Source: Sanghuangporus weigelae
Taxonomy: Eukaryota > Basidiomycota > Agaricomycetes > Hymenochaetales > Hymenochaetaceae
Assembly (NCBI GenBank): GCA_033182465.1
Contig: CP137319.1
Coordinates: forward strand, 3,286,001 to 3,350,000
Length of the DNA: 64,000 nt
Direction: 5' to 3'
Part shown: positions 32,246 to 46,942 of the stretch, in pieces
Layout: each line of letters starts with the position of its first letter
Numbering within the stretch: position 1 is the first letter of the stretch
Made by a program: the position numbers and the translations under genes
The notes under the pieces: model-generated
Seen by the model: the letters and a program-made list of their open reading frames with translations, nothing else
Told to the model about the DNA's origin: nothing
The model's database searches: none

Positions 32246-32990
32246 CTTCGATGATTGCAATTCAAAACAAAAGACTCAGCGAGAAGGAATGTGTTGATGG
32301 TAAGGAAAGAGAACAGGCGAGAGTCGGAATGCGACGAATTGAATTGATTGTTCTCCAGGGAAGATATACTTCTTTGACCCTGTGGCTCGTTAACCACAAA
32401 CTGTGTGCTGTGGCCTGCACTTTGTCTTGGATTATTCTCGAGCTGATTTCTTCTTGCTAGAAGAACAAAGCACGTATAGATATGCCCGACAAGACATGCT
32501 TCTTTTGCTTGTTCCTGTTCTGTGAGGTAGGCTCGAGGGTGATGAGTAGATGGTGGAGGCCTAGAAGATCAGGACGGGAACGAATGACCGTTAAAGTCGA
32601 CGCTCTTTTATATCCTTATCTGACAGCCCGGACTAATGAGATGATAAGGATGTGTCGTTGAAAGCCGACGGACATGCTTCCGAGGCTGTCATCGATGACG
32701 TGATAGAGTTATTCGGTGTCAACGCACGTCACACTTATTTCGCGGCAAGAAAGGAAATTAGTAACACTCGTTTGGCAATAATATTAAGATGTTAAGCTCG
32801 ACTTTAGGGAAGAAGAAGTAGCACCGAAGATGCAGCTATTGTATTGAACGAACGGAGAAGAAAGGATTGGCGGACGGACACGGCAGCACGTGACACTAAA
32901 ACGTAGAGGTTGCCGGATCTGTAAATTTGGAGTTGAGGTGGTACGACGCTAAAAGCAGCTTGTCCTCCTTCCCGTGTGGTCGTTCTGAAA
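32246..32990. other. Intergenic between C2 and squalene synthase
   Basis: Divergent promoter DNA. A GC-richer segment with GATAAGGA/TCCTTATC inverted motifs lies at 32610-32650. No gene seen. Confidence 0.5.
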
Positions 32991-34645
32991 ATGGGTGCAA
33001 CAGATCTTTTCCTGCTGCTCCTCACCCACCCTCTCGAGTTCCGCACTCTCGCCCAGTATTGGCTATACCATGAAGAGAAACGGGATATCACTTCCGCTGA
33101 GGAATTTGAGACATCGGGGTATAACAGGGATACCATGAAGCGATGTTGGGATTTCTTGGACAAGACAAGTAGGAGTTTCTCGTCCGTCATCAAGGAGCTC
33201 GATGGTGAACTCGCCCGTGTAGTGAGTAATGCGCGTTTTACATATTAAAAAAAAAGAAACAGTACTCAACAGTTTGTATCGAAAGATTTGCTTATTTTAT
33301 CTCGTGCTACGTGGGCTGGACACTATCGAGGACGACATGACGATAGATGATAGCGTCAAGCAGCCCCTTTTGCGCGACTTTGCCAAGCATTGTGCCACGC
33401 CTGGGTGGACGTTCACAGGCAACGGCCCGCGCGAGAAGGACAGACAACTCCTCGTCGAGTTCGATTGTGTCGTGCACGAGCTGCTCTTGCTCTCCCCGTC
33501 TTACCGGGACGTCATCCTCGATATCTGCGACAAGATGGCAAATGGTATGGCGGATTACGCGCACCAGGCGTACAAGGCTGGCTCGCTGGGCCTCGGGTCG
33601 ATGGAGGACTTTGATCTGTATTGCCACTACGTCGCGGGTCTCGTAGGTGAGGGCCTCTCGCGGCTCCTTTCCGCGTCGGAGAAGGAAGTATCTTGGCTCG
33701 GCGACCAACTCGCACTCTCGAACGCGATGGGCCTCCTCCTCCAAAAGACCAACATCCTGCGTGACTTCAGGGAAGACGTCGACGCGGGCCGCTTGTTCTG
33801 GCCGCGCGCCATCTGGGGCGAGAGGTTCGGCTTCGCCGATCCGCGCGAGATGTACAAGCCGGAGAACGAGAAACGCGCACTGTGGGCGCTGAGTGCGATG
33901 ACCCTCGACGCGCTCCGTCACGCCGTTGACTCGTTGGAGTATATCTCGTTGCTGAGGACTCAAAGCGTGTTCAATTTCTGTGCGATCCCGCAGACTATGG
34001 CGATGGCGACGTTGGCGATTTGTTTCATGAACCCGGCGGTGTTTCATGGGAACGTGAAGATTCGGAAGGCAGCAGCTGCTAAGGTAAGTCTCCGTTGTAG
34101 CTCTTTTTTTTTCTTAATCTGACAAACACTGTGATAGCTGATTATGCGCTCATCGAACCCCCGAGACGTCGCGTACATATTCCGAGACTACACGCGCGAC
34201 ATTCACGCCAAAGCAGTCCCCTCTGATCCAAACTTCCTCGCTATCTCCATAGCATGCGGCAAGGTACGCCTCTTTTCTGTTTCGCGTTCAATACTTGACA
34301 CATTTGTTCACGTAGATCGAACAATGGTGCGAACGATACTACCCTTCCTTCGTCGTCCTCACCGCATCCGGCCACACGCTCGACGAATCTGACGCACGCG
34401 CCGTCATCGCCCACCGGGACGCCCGACTCACCCATGCCGTGCGAAGACGAAAACAGGCCGAAGAACTAGCTGCTCCTGGCGGTGGTGCCGCGAGAGGCGC
34501 AAATGGCCACAATGGCGATGTGGTTGGTACTGATGGCCAGGATATGACTACGAAGATGGTTATATTCGCTGTCGGAGGAGTTTTTCTTGCTGTGGTGGGA
34601 CTTGCGGGCCTCATCGTTTGGGTGATTATCATGTACTTCCCATAG
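32991..34645 (+). CDS. ERG9: Squalene synthase (farnesyl-diphosphate farnesyltransferase)
   Basis: Joins two farnesyl diphosphates to squalene, the first committed step of ergosterol synthesis, at the ER membrane. Exons 32991-33221, 33286-34083, 34138-34263 and 34316-34645, all phase 0, give 494 residues, a normal length. Seen: the first Asp-rich motif GLDTIEDDMT, the family block YCHYVAGLVGEGL, the second Asp-rich motif NILRDFREDVDAGRLFWP, the SVFNFCAIPQTMA block, and a C-terminal membrane anchor (MVIFAVGGVFLAVVGLAG...). Start ATG at 32991 gives the expected MGATDLFLLLLTHPLEF. No damage seen. Confidence 0.98.
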
Positions 34646-35006
34646 TTAAGGGCATTATCTCCTTCCAGTTGGACTTGAAGTCGTGGGTTATACATATACG
34701 ATGCGTAGATAAGAGAAGTGAACTGAGTTGTCTCCGACTTGGTACCGTATTATTCTCTTATTCTTGCTATATACCATTCTCTTCCAAACAGACGAGGAAC
34801 TGATATTGTTATGGCATGACCCAAAAACAAGAGGTATGTACAAGGCTTATGAAATGAAAAATGCGCGTGCAAGATATATATATATATGTATATGTATGTG
34901 TATGTGTGAGAGCGGAGGATGCAGTCCAGTCCAGCAAGAGTCTCTTATCAATCACGATACTTATCTCGAGACTTCACTCCGACAAGAAGAAACAAAGTAA
35001 GAAAGG

Positions 35007-37603
<2,597 letters not shown>

Positions 37604-39826
37604 TATTCGCTCAAGGTCGTCGGTGGGTAAGTTGGGTTTCACTTGCGGAGGCTTCATCAAAAATGGATTTTATTATAAACCCGTTGGGCGCTTATTCTAC
37701 TGGCAGATAGAATACTCGTCGCTCAAGCAACATTCACTACTACATTCGACAAACACAATGCTTTGGGTGAATGGCCTTCATTTGTCTGTAAAGGTGCAAG
37801 CTACGCGTCAAGACGCGTTCCTTCACGAGCCAAAACCATCCCGTCTATCAATAGCAGTGATCCTGATCCGGCACGCTCTTGCAAATTGCGAATGGCCATT
37901 TCAAAGTCAAAAGATCCAATCGTCGAGACCCGTCGGTGCTTTTTGGTCAACTGGAAAGAACTGCAATGAAAGCTCCACCCACAGACGTGCCCCCTTTTCT
38001 GGACAGCCAGAATCAAATCCTGCCTATATCAGGAATTGATATCGATCTGCCAAGGTTTCATGAGAGCTTTTGGGCATTTTATGAAAAACAGAAGCCTGTG
38101 AAAAAAATATGATTAAGCTGCAAAGGATAAAGCCGAGCTCTGCAGGACTTCAAGTTGGCCCTGTCAGGTCATCTGAAGCACCATTGGAAGTGGGCATAAC
38201 TCGGACGTGCTATCCATACATAAGTCGCCAAGGAATCCAACAGTCTTGAAATTGAATTAATGCTTTCGCAACTATGTATTTAGTCTTGATCGAATACCGT
38301 ACCGAGACGAGCAGTGATGATGGTCAATGGTCAAGTCGTAAATCAATAATGTTTTGGTTGGGATTTGCCGAAGGTTTCTAGTTTAGGAAATGTTGATGTT
38401 ATACCATTCATGACAGTGACCGTAGCCAAAGCTCTCATGAAGCCTGTGAGTACTAGCAGTAGCAAGACGGGTCGTCAACTTGCAATTTCTTAACTCTGAG
38501 CTTCTGCAAGCAGAAGCATTTTCTGGGGTTCTTCCTACAGTGAAGTATCCTCCGAAAAGCCAACGATATGCCAATCTCTTCCGCTTTTTTGGCAAGGACT
38601 TTCTGTTCGACCTTCCGTCCGGTTCCTTCCTAAGGCCAAGGCACAAAGCCGCAGAGACCGGGAATAATTCTGCAATTTCGACGAGTGACGTCGTCGGCAA
38701 AAGAAGAATGATATGATCATGTCAACATCCCTACGGGTCAGTAAACGGATAAGGACAGTGCGCCAATCATCCACGTTTAGGACAAACAAACATTGGCCAT
38801 TCATATAGTTATTCTGGGTATGGGAAATAACATTTTACGGGCCTTCTTGCTGTCGTGCAGGATGGAAAGAATCAGTTTGAAGAGACTGAGAAAAAAACAG
38901 AGGAAAGAGTGTAATTCATATACCAGTTTACGGTTTTATCTAGACGCCTGCATGCGTCCATGCCAGCTCATCCATCGCAAAATTCTGCACGGCACATTCG
39001 CAGTTTATATTGCCTTATGAGCCTTCGTAATCAGTCATAAGCACTTATGGTTGCTTATAAATTGACGTAATGCAACATAATACCTTACAGAATCTTGCGA
39101 TGACTCGGAGCAACTCCAAATGAGATTATAGAACTCATCCTTGATAATAAAGGTCAAGGGAAACAACTCTTAGGAGAGGCGTGGGAAAATATCATTTACA
39201 TCTATTTACATTATCTGACTTTTCACCCATGCATTTTGTCTTCTAAGTATTACCGCCAACCCTACGTGCGTGTGCACACGTAACCAAACCAAACCACCTC
39301 GCAATTTCACGCTTTTAAGTCTGCGATAAATCAATCAATATAGCCTGCACGATGTGGTTGGCAAGCTGGCCACAATGCCCACTACTGGATGAATAGCGTT
39401 GACTAGAAGACGGTAGGCTCGGACAAGACGTCGTGTCCTCTTACTCTCCTTTCATAAAAGTACTACATTCAGCGCTACTCATCGTTTATCGCCTTTTACG
39501 AAAGATGAAGGAATGAAGTGACAGATGAAGAGCACAATGTATGTATGCTGGCTTAGACGAGCTACCAGAGCTGTAGGTTGACTCGTTTTGCGAATTTTTA
39601 GGGAATGGGGTTTTCAATCGATGACAGTAAATTCACGGGTCACATATCAACTATATTATCAACTATATATTCACGACTATCTTTAACAAACTTGATCGGA
39701 CTACTAGCGATTCCACGGAGCTTGGAGGCGCCATGTAGTACATATTTCGACTCGAAACATTTCTTTACAGGTAAGAGATTGGCATACGTACGATCGAAGA
39801 GGTCTTGACATTATTGCTGCAATTAT
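37604..39826. other. Gene-poor 2.2 kb stretch
   Basis: Several open runs of 70-140 codons (e.g. 37763-38112, +) share no motif with a family I know and lack clear splice structure. No element ends found. Left unassigned. Confidence 0.4.
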
Positions 39827-42541
39827 TCACAGGAAAATCAAGATCGCCAACGTGACGGCACTAGCGACGCTGACAGCAGAGGTGTAAACCCATCCGTTCC
39901 CGGAGCCGCCAGGGCCTGGAGGAGGCTTCGGAGTCGTGTTCGGTTTCTTTCCACCAGAGGGCGGCTTCGAGTTCGCGGGCTCTATGGTGATACTCGTGTG
40001 CTCAGCCAAGCTCCTGCGCATCGCTCCGCGAATAACTTCCCTTCCAACAGTGACGCCAAGAGGAACGATCACATGGAATACAGAGTCGTTGTTCCACTGG
40101 CCTTGTATGTTCGCCACGCGATTTCCTGGAGAGGTCTCGTACGTTCCCTGTATATCGATGCGGACCCATCCGTCTCTTTCAGAACCAACTTGAAGGGAAC
40201 GAGGAATGGAGATGTTCCAGCGATTCTCGACCTCGCGGCGGTTCGTGGACACGCGAGTTCCGGCCTGCACAGTTGTCGGGAGTCTGTCCTCCACCCATTC
40301 ATCGATCACATGGCCAAAGATGTTGAGAATGAACGGCGAGATGTCTCGCAAGAGACGAGGGTTCTGAGGCTTGTGTGAGCTCTTGTCCTTTCCTTTCTTG
40401 TCTTTGCCAGGTGCACGTTCGACGATTCGGTGACGCAGGGTGTCCGCATTGTCCGGCTGGAGGTAAGGCAGGGTTCCCTGCAGCACGTCGTCATCCAAAG
40501 TCACAAGATCGATGTCTTGCAGTCGGTTGGAAACAAGCTCCCAGCATTGCGCCCTGTCGGTGTCAGTCGGGTTGTCCATATTCATAGTATCCGTCGCCTT
40601 CGCGTTAGGGACTCCGTCCTCCCGCTCTTCAAGGTAATGACCAGTCGCAACGTTCTGTATCTGGAAGTAGTTCTCACCGCATGGGCATGGTATGAGCTTC
40701 CATTGGTGGTGAGTATCGCTAGTGTCGTCGTTTTCCGCTGCAATGCGTACTTCGCCCCAGTGATCTAGAACAGTGCCAGATAGTTTGTTAATAATCGCGT
40801 AAATAGGGGAGTCTGAATCCGTTCCGGAGAGGTTCTGGAAGATCCATTGGTTGCTCCAGTCGTTTATCGTGTCGGCGGACATGATCACGCCGCCTTGGTC
40901 TGTGGCACTCTTGAACATGAGGGATCTTCCAGTGCGATTGTTGACGAGTGAAAATGACGGCAAGCTATCCGACACCTGTTTTCCCTGTCAGAAAGCATGT
41001 TCATAACTGCAGCTATCATGAACCATGATTACCTGTACGGCAAGCCACTGGTGGTATGTGCTATCTAATCCATTGTGGGGGGTCGCCTCGATGGTGAGTC
41101 CACCACCGAAATGATCTAAGGCGCCGATAGTCGTCGTATTGATAATGCCGATTCCATCTCCGGCCAGCTCGAGCGCCCATAGGCCGTATTGTCCTTTCTG
41201 ACTATCGTCTACTGCAGCTACCGTCGGTGGTAAGTCTTTCCCCATAATCACCTGGCGCGTTGCTCGATTTATAATGGTGTAATGGTGCGGCTGCGCCTTG
41301 TCTGGCAAAAACCTCCACTGGACACTATAATCAACAGCGTTTGCCATCCCACTTGAAGGAGATACCAAGCTTCCATTTTGCTTGAGGAACGTTCCCGTTT
41401 GCAGGTTCTGGAGCGTCGACCAGTAAACAGAAGGGAACGGAAATGGTTGGAGTCTCCACGTCTGGTCATTGTCTCCCTTGTCCTGATTGATCTGCACTGT
41501 GCCAGACTTGGCACTTTCGCTTACTGAAAGAATCGTGTTCGACAAGGCACTAACAATCTTGACTCTGTAATAGGGTTTGAAGTTTTAATTCAATGATCTG
41601 AAATTCTCCCTCGTAAGCGAAGGAACTTACCTATCCTCTCCGGAGTCGCTTGAATCAATATCATTGATTAGCCATTGCTGATTCGCTCCGCCCGAATAAG
41701 CCCATGCAATAACGGGTGTACCGTCCGCAGTGCCGCTTTGGGAGAGATCCAGGACCCTCTGGTCGTCCTCGATGCTTACAATTATGTAGGCGTCGCTATC
41801 CGTCTCAGGCTCGAGGAACCAGAGTTGTGAACGTGTGTCTGCCGTGGCGGATACCTTATCGTCGACGATGAGGGAGCCATCAGACTTGTTGTATTGGAGG
41901 TACCATCCCGTCTTGGCATGGGAGATCCAGTAAACCGGCGGAAAGACGACAGGTTCAAACGCGAAGCGTTTCTGCGGCTCGTCATTCCATGTCTCGGAAT
42001 AAAGAGTGCCACCGTTGTTTGTTAAGCACTTCTTTGTGTAAATATTGACTATGCGATAATATGGAGAGCTTGAAGATGATGTGTTATCAGCCGGTTGCAC
42101 ACATATTGTCAAGAAAATGGAGGCTCACCCGTCGACGTCGTCGACCCATTCAAACTTCCACTGCTGGTTCGGATTGTTCAGTTGTTGGTATATTATAATT
42201 GGCGTGCCATCGTCCGTGTTGCTTCCCTTGACATCCAAAACGTTTCCAGATTGCGCATTTCTGATCGTGAAGCTCACGCCGTCAGTGAGTGGCTCGATAA
42301 GCCACATCTGGGAGTAATCCGCCAGGATTTGTTTCGCAGCGAACTTGACTTGACTGATGACCGGAACAATTCCACCGTCTTCTGTCGCTCCAGGTGCGAG
42401 AACAGAGTTGTCATCCAGGCTTCGAATCCAATAAGCTCCCTCAACTAGAGCACAATATGGACGTCAGTTATCAATAATTAACAACGATAAAGAGGATTTC
42501 TCTTACAGAAAGAAGAAACAGTACTAGTGTCGGTCGACATT
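39827..42541 (-). CDS. Multi-domain ricin-B-type beta-trefoil lectin with membrane tail
   Basis: Carbohydrate-binding protein. Exons 42541-42508, 42444-42129, 42068-41631, 41564-41033 and 40984-39827 join in frame to 825 residues. There is no signal peptide (starts MSTDTSTVSSF). About four trefoil-like segments fill residues 12-600, each with the QxW signature: NQQWKFEW, NQQWLIND, HQWLAVQ, NQWIFQN, HQWKLIP, plus GNVLDVKGSN and RVLDLSQSGT ligand-site-like turns. Residues about 620-770 form another domain with a PRLLRDISPFILNIFGHVID segment that I do not recognise. Then comes a Pro/Gly-rich linker and a C-terminal hydrophobic segment (GWVYTSAVSVASAVTLAILI) ending the protein, as in tail-anchored proteins. 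Likely cytosol-facing and membrane-attached, or exported by an unconventional route. No enzymatic toxin chain is present. Confidence 0.9.
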
Positions 42542-42644
42542 GCTATGGTGTTCAGCAGAGACAAAAACTTGCAAGGAGATGATAGTTGTTGAGTACACAA
42601 GAGCTAGAAAAGTTGCTGATGGAATGGGCGAAACCCAACGTCCG

Positions 42645-42652
42645 TTATATAG
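42645..42652 (-). promoter_or_regulatory. Probable TATA box of the lectin gene
   Basis: CTATATAA on the minus strand, about 105 bp upstream of the lectin start codon. Confidence 0.5.
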
Positions 42653-44512
42653 ATTTTCTGTTCTCCCGTGAGAACACTTGAACGTTATGCATGATCGTGC
42701 AAGAATAGCCCAATACGCAGTTCGATGCGCTGTAGAACGTGAAACTATGTCTGTTAGGTTTCGTCCGTTGCTTGCGGACGGATGGGAAGCATATCTACCT
42801 TCAATTCTGTGGAGTCAGTTCAAAAGCTCACCTAAGATGTCCTCTAAGGTCCGGAAGCAGTGAACTACAGTCGAACGAAGACCAAAGCGGAAGACAAAGG
42901 CCATTACAGTATGCAGAACTAGATTAATTGGAGCAAGATGTCACAGTATATACAAAGTCAGGTCGTTTGAAGCATAATACTTAGTGGACCAAGACGAATG
43001 AGAAGCACTTTTAGGACGTGTACAGTATCAGCTTGATACACTCGACTGTATGGTATGTATACGGTGCTTCTGTCCAAATTAGGCAGCAAGTTCCGAATTT
43101 AGTATAGCCTTCCAAATGGAGGTGGCAAAACGCCAAAAGTTCTTAATCGTCGTCGATGCACACCTGTCAATGTCAAATGACAATTATTCTGTGATTCTTA
43201 TCCATTTCACTCTACAGACTAACCGAAGCTGCATCAAATGTCTTACAATATTTAGATATTCATGTTATTGGAATAGCTAGAATAATTCCAAAAAGCATGA
43301 AAATAGAGAGGAAATGACATTTTCTGTATAAAGTATGAGAGTTAGATCAGGTCCGGATAATTTAGTCATCTGAGCAAGGTTATGCTCAGATCTAAAGGAG
43401 TTGGTTTATTTAAATCGCCCATGAAAAGACTGCACTTCGTCTAGACAAGGTTTACCGGATTTGATGCAAGACTGTATACTCTTCTCAAACTCTCCATAGG
43501 AGTTTCGATAGACTCCGGCGAGTATAGGCGTTGAAGCGCCTTGCATGGAAGTCGAACCCTAGTCAAGAGTTCTCCACCACTATTTGATAGGAGCAAGTTG
43601 CAAGCCGACATTAAGAAGCGGGATGTTGAGAGTGCATTCGATCTTTGCGTAAGTGCATACCGAAGAGGTCGGCGTAAGAACTAAACAAGACGGCCACAGA
43701 ATCCGTCCGTTCTGTCCGTTCTGGAACGAGATAATCTTGGTGTCACGCATAAAGCCGTATTCACTGAAACTCTTCACATCGCTTCAACCGACTCTCGGCA
43801 GCACAGCTTCCACATTCCAGTCATGCATCTGTTTACATCTGTTCGAACGTTAGCTTCCTACTTAGCGGCCTTCGTCTCCGCGAAGGGAGGTCATATGCTG
43901 AGCTCTTGCAGAAGTAAAGCACCAATGTGGTGATACAAGAACGGAATGAGGAACGTCTTGCACTTGATGACAGATAGATGCCTGGAAATACTTGGTTAGT
44001 ATATTCGACCCGTACGAATGAGCTCACGTCATAAAACACGAACAAACAGCAATGTGAGCGAAACGGTGACATATGGGTTTCGTTAATTTGATGACGGATA
44101 TGGTTTCCTTAACTCGTGTCCTGAGGACTACGGACGCAAGTGGAGCTATGCCCAATTCATCGAGTATATGCTAGCATATGTCGATGAGACCACTTGCAAG
44201 GAACTGGCGCGTTTACGAAGTTCTCAGAGCAGCTATGAGTTTCCTTTCCGATTCAAAAGAAAAATCGAAGTATCGCGAAAGTGTAATCGGTCCAGGGTAC
44301 CTTTGGCGACGTGAACCGAGGCAAAGTGATCGGACTCCGTCATAAGAAAAGTAAAGATATCTTGCATTCTTGAGTACTATAAATTATCAGTCAGAATAAT
44401 ATTGCATGTACTACCATCGACACTCGCTAGTTCTTCCAGTCTATCATTTTCTTGTTAGTCAGAGAGATTCTGTTCTCTCCGCGAACACACTTTTCGTCTC
44501 CCCTTTAACATT
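42653..44512. other. Gene-poor 1.9 kb stretch
   Basis: AT-rich with scattered short frames. On the minus strand, 43777-43580 (65 codons, ending NIPLLNVGLQLAPIK) and 44072-43870 (two short exons with GTGAGC...TTCCAG) are open but unrecognised; they may be remnants. Confidence 0.35.
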
Positions 44513-44789
44513 TGACAATCTTCGGTGTGGCGAGCCAGACATCCGCACTATGTGGCATAATGATCTCGAGAAGACTAATTCACACCCTTACATCAATCGT
44601 GTTGATGAAACCATGTTCAACCAGATACTTCAGGAACTGCAGGCGGCTCAACACCAAAAGCAAATTAACGAAATTAACCAGCTTATGGCTTCCACAACCG
44701 TGAGTCTCTGTCACGTCAATCTGAACCTTCTTTGCACTATCTTACAACCTTTTGTATACACGAAATACCGTTCTACTTTATGTTTGCGG

Positions 44790-45090
44790 TCTTGCATCTG
44801 TCTGTCTGTCCCGCGATACTTTTCCGGATCGCGATGCCGCTCCTCATGGGCGATGATCTGCTTCTGTTCCGTGGTTCTGTCTAACCATGATGCCGCTTGT
44901 GCGATGATCTGCTTCTGTTCCGCAATATTCACGAGTTGCGATGCCGCTTTTTTCTGCGATGATCTGCTTCTGCCCGCGAGACCTGTTGATCGCGATGTCA
45001 CCCCTCTCTCTTGGGCGATGATGTGCCTCTTTCATATGGTCCTTTTGACTGTGATGTCGCATTTTGCATTGACTTGCTTCTGTTTCTTCT
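44790..45090. repeat. Imperfect tandem repeats, unit about 60 bp
   Basis: Four to five diverged units built around GATGATCTGCTTCTG and GCGATGCCGC, inside the Gag-side leader of the tyrosine-recombinase element. Unit length and sequence vary. Confidence 0.65.
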
Positions 45091-46942
45091 GTCCAAAATG
45101 CTGCTCCCTCGGACAATATGCATGCTATTTGTTTTATTCAGTCCTCGAGCTCAGTAGTCCCTTCTCGGGCACCTGGTGCTCGCAAGCGTCGTTTTGGCAT
45201 TGATACAGCGAGCTCCCTCCCTGTCCAATCCTCTTCCTCCCGGTTTCGTAAAACCGAGCCTTTTCGCCAGGGTGCAAGTGGACTCCCCACCATTTGTGCC
45301 GTCTGCCTTGGCTCTGGGGACCACGACATTCAGTCGTGCTCACGTACCAAAATTTGGGACGGTTCCCAGCCATCCCGGTGTTACCGTGGGCCTGGAAATG
45401 CCTTGTTCAATCAGACAGGTCGGGCCGTTTGCATTCGCTTCCAGCTCATCATTGGCTGCTCCAAACAACACTCCTACCTTCACGAGTGCTCTGGATGCGG
45501 TTCTCCAAGTCACGGGGCTGTCGGATGCAAACTCGCTCAGAAATAGTTTTCCTTTTTCTTCTCCATATAATCCTTCCGAATGGCATTCTCACTTGTGTCG
45601 TTTCGGACTTCTCTCTCGATATCCTACCCTTGTCGCTTCTCTATATAATGGGTTCCATGCTGGCGTTCCCTCAATTACTGAGTCCTTCTGTCCCTCCAAT
45701 TCCGCTTCACTTTATGAACACCAGGGAGTGTTTGATTCTATTGTATCTGCAGAATTTGCAGCTGGCCGGTATTTTGGCCCTTTCACCCGTTCTGAGCTGG
45801 AAGCTCACATTGGACCTTTTCAATCTTCTCCACTCTCTCTTGTGGCCAAACCCAGTTCAGATAAGTTTCGTTTGGTACAAAATCTTTCTTTTCCTTACAA
45901 GCAGAGATTGCGCTCGCCATCATCCTCTGTTTCCTCCATTAATTCACACATCGACTCCGATCTCTTCCCATGCACATGGGGAACTTTTCTCACAGCCTCC
46001 CTTCTTATTCTCCACCTACCGCCTGGGTCTCAAGGATCCTGTCGTGATGTGGCTGACGCTTTTCGGACCATTCCTATGGCTCCAGATCAGTGGCCTGGCA
46101 TTGTTGTTCGTCTCTCTGAAAGTGATCAGTTCGCGCTTAATAACGCTAACTGTTTTGGTCTCTCTTCTGCTGGTGGAGTCTGGGGCCTCCTTGCTGATGC
46201 TTTCTGTGACATTCTTTCCGGTTGTGGCATTGGACCCATTATCAAATGGGTCGATGATTTTCTCTTCCTTCGCATCCTTCGTTCTGAACTATCTTCTTAC
46301 AATAAAAAGCGATCCCTTTGGGCAGATAAAGCCAGACGTCTTGGCCGTCTACAGGTTCATTCTCGTTTTCTATTCCTTGGCGATTTCCTTCCTGACGGTC
46401 GTCTCGAAGAGTTTTCAGACAATATGGAGTTTCCACTCCAATCACTCGAGTTCACTCCCTCTTTGTCTACTGTGCTTCCATCACAGTCTCCTTCTGCTGC
46501 GTCTTCAACGATTTATTCAAACGATTCATTATTTGCTTATTCTGCCTCTCATGTTGATCAAATTTCTCTGCATCTTGGTGTTCCTTGGAAGCACGAGAAA
46601 ACTACACCCTTCACTTTCACCGTCACTTATCTCGGTTTTCTTTGGGATTTGGAGTCGAAAACTGTCTCTCTTTCTGATACCAAATCTTCCAAATACAAGT
46701 CGGCTATTCAAAGCTGGCATACCCGGAAGTGGCATACTCTCAAGGATGTACAAGAACTCTATGGAAAACTACTCCATGCTAGCCACGTCCTCCCGGCTGG
46801 ACGAGCCTACCTTTTTGGACTTGAATCCATGCTTCCAACATATGGTGATCGCCCTGACTGCCCTCACCGACCAGCCAGATCCATTCGAGCTGAATTGGAG
46901 TGGTGGACAGCCCAGCTCTCCTCTCCAAACGTTTCTCGCCGA

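Noticed and set aside
33307-34047. 246-codon minus-strand frame
   Set aside because: Antisense to the main squalene synthase exon.
39827-42541. Ricin-like toxin gene
   Set aside because: Only beta-trefoil (lectin-type) segments are present; there is no ribos­ome-inactivating A-chain domain.
44790-45090. Repeat array that could suggest a CRISPR-like structure
   Set aside because: Units are imperfect, contiguous and vary in length, and the setting is a eukaryotic retroelement leader.
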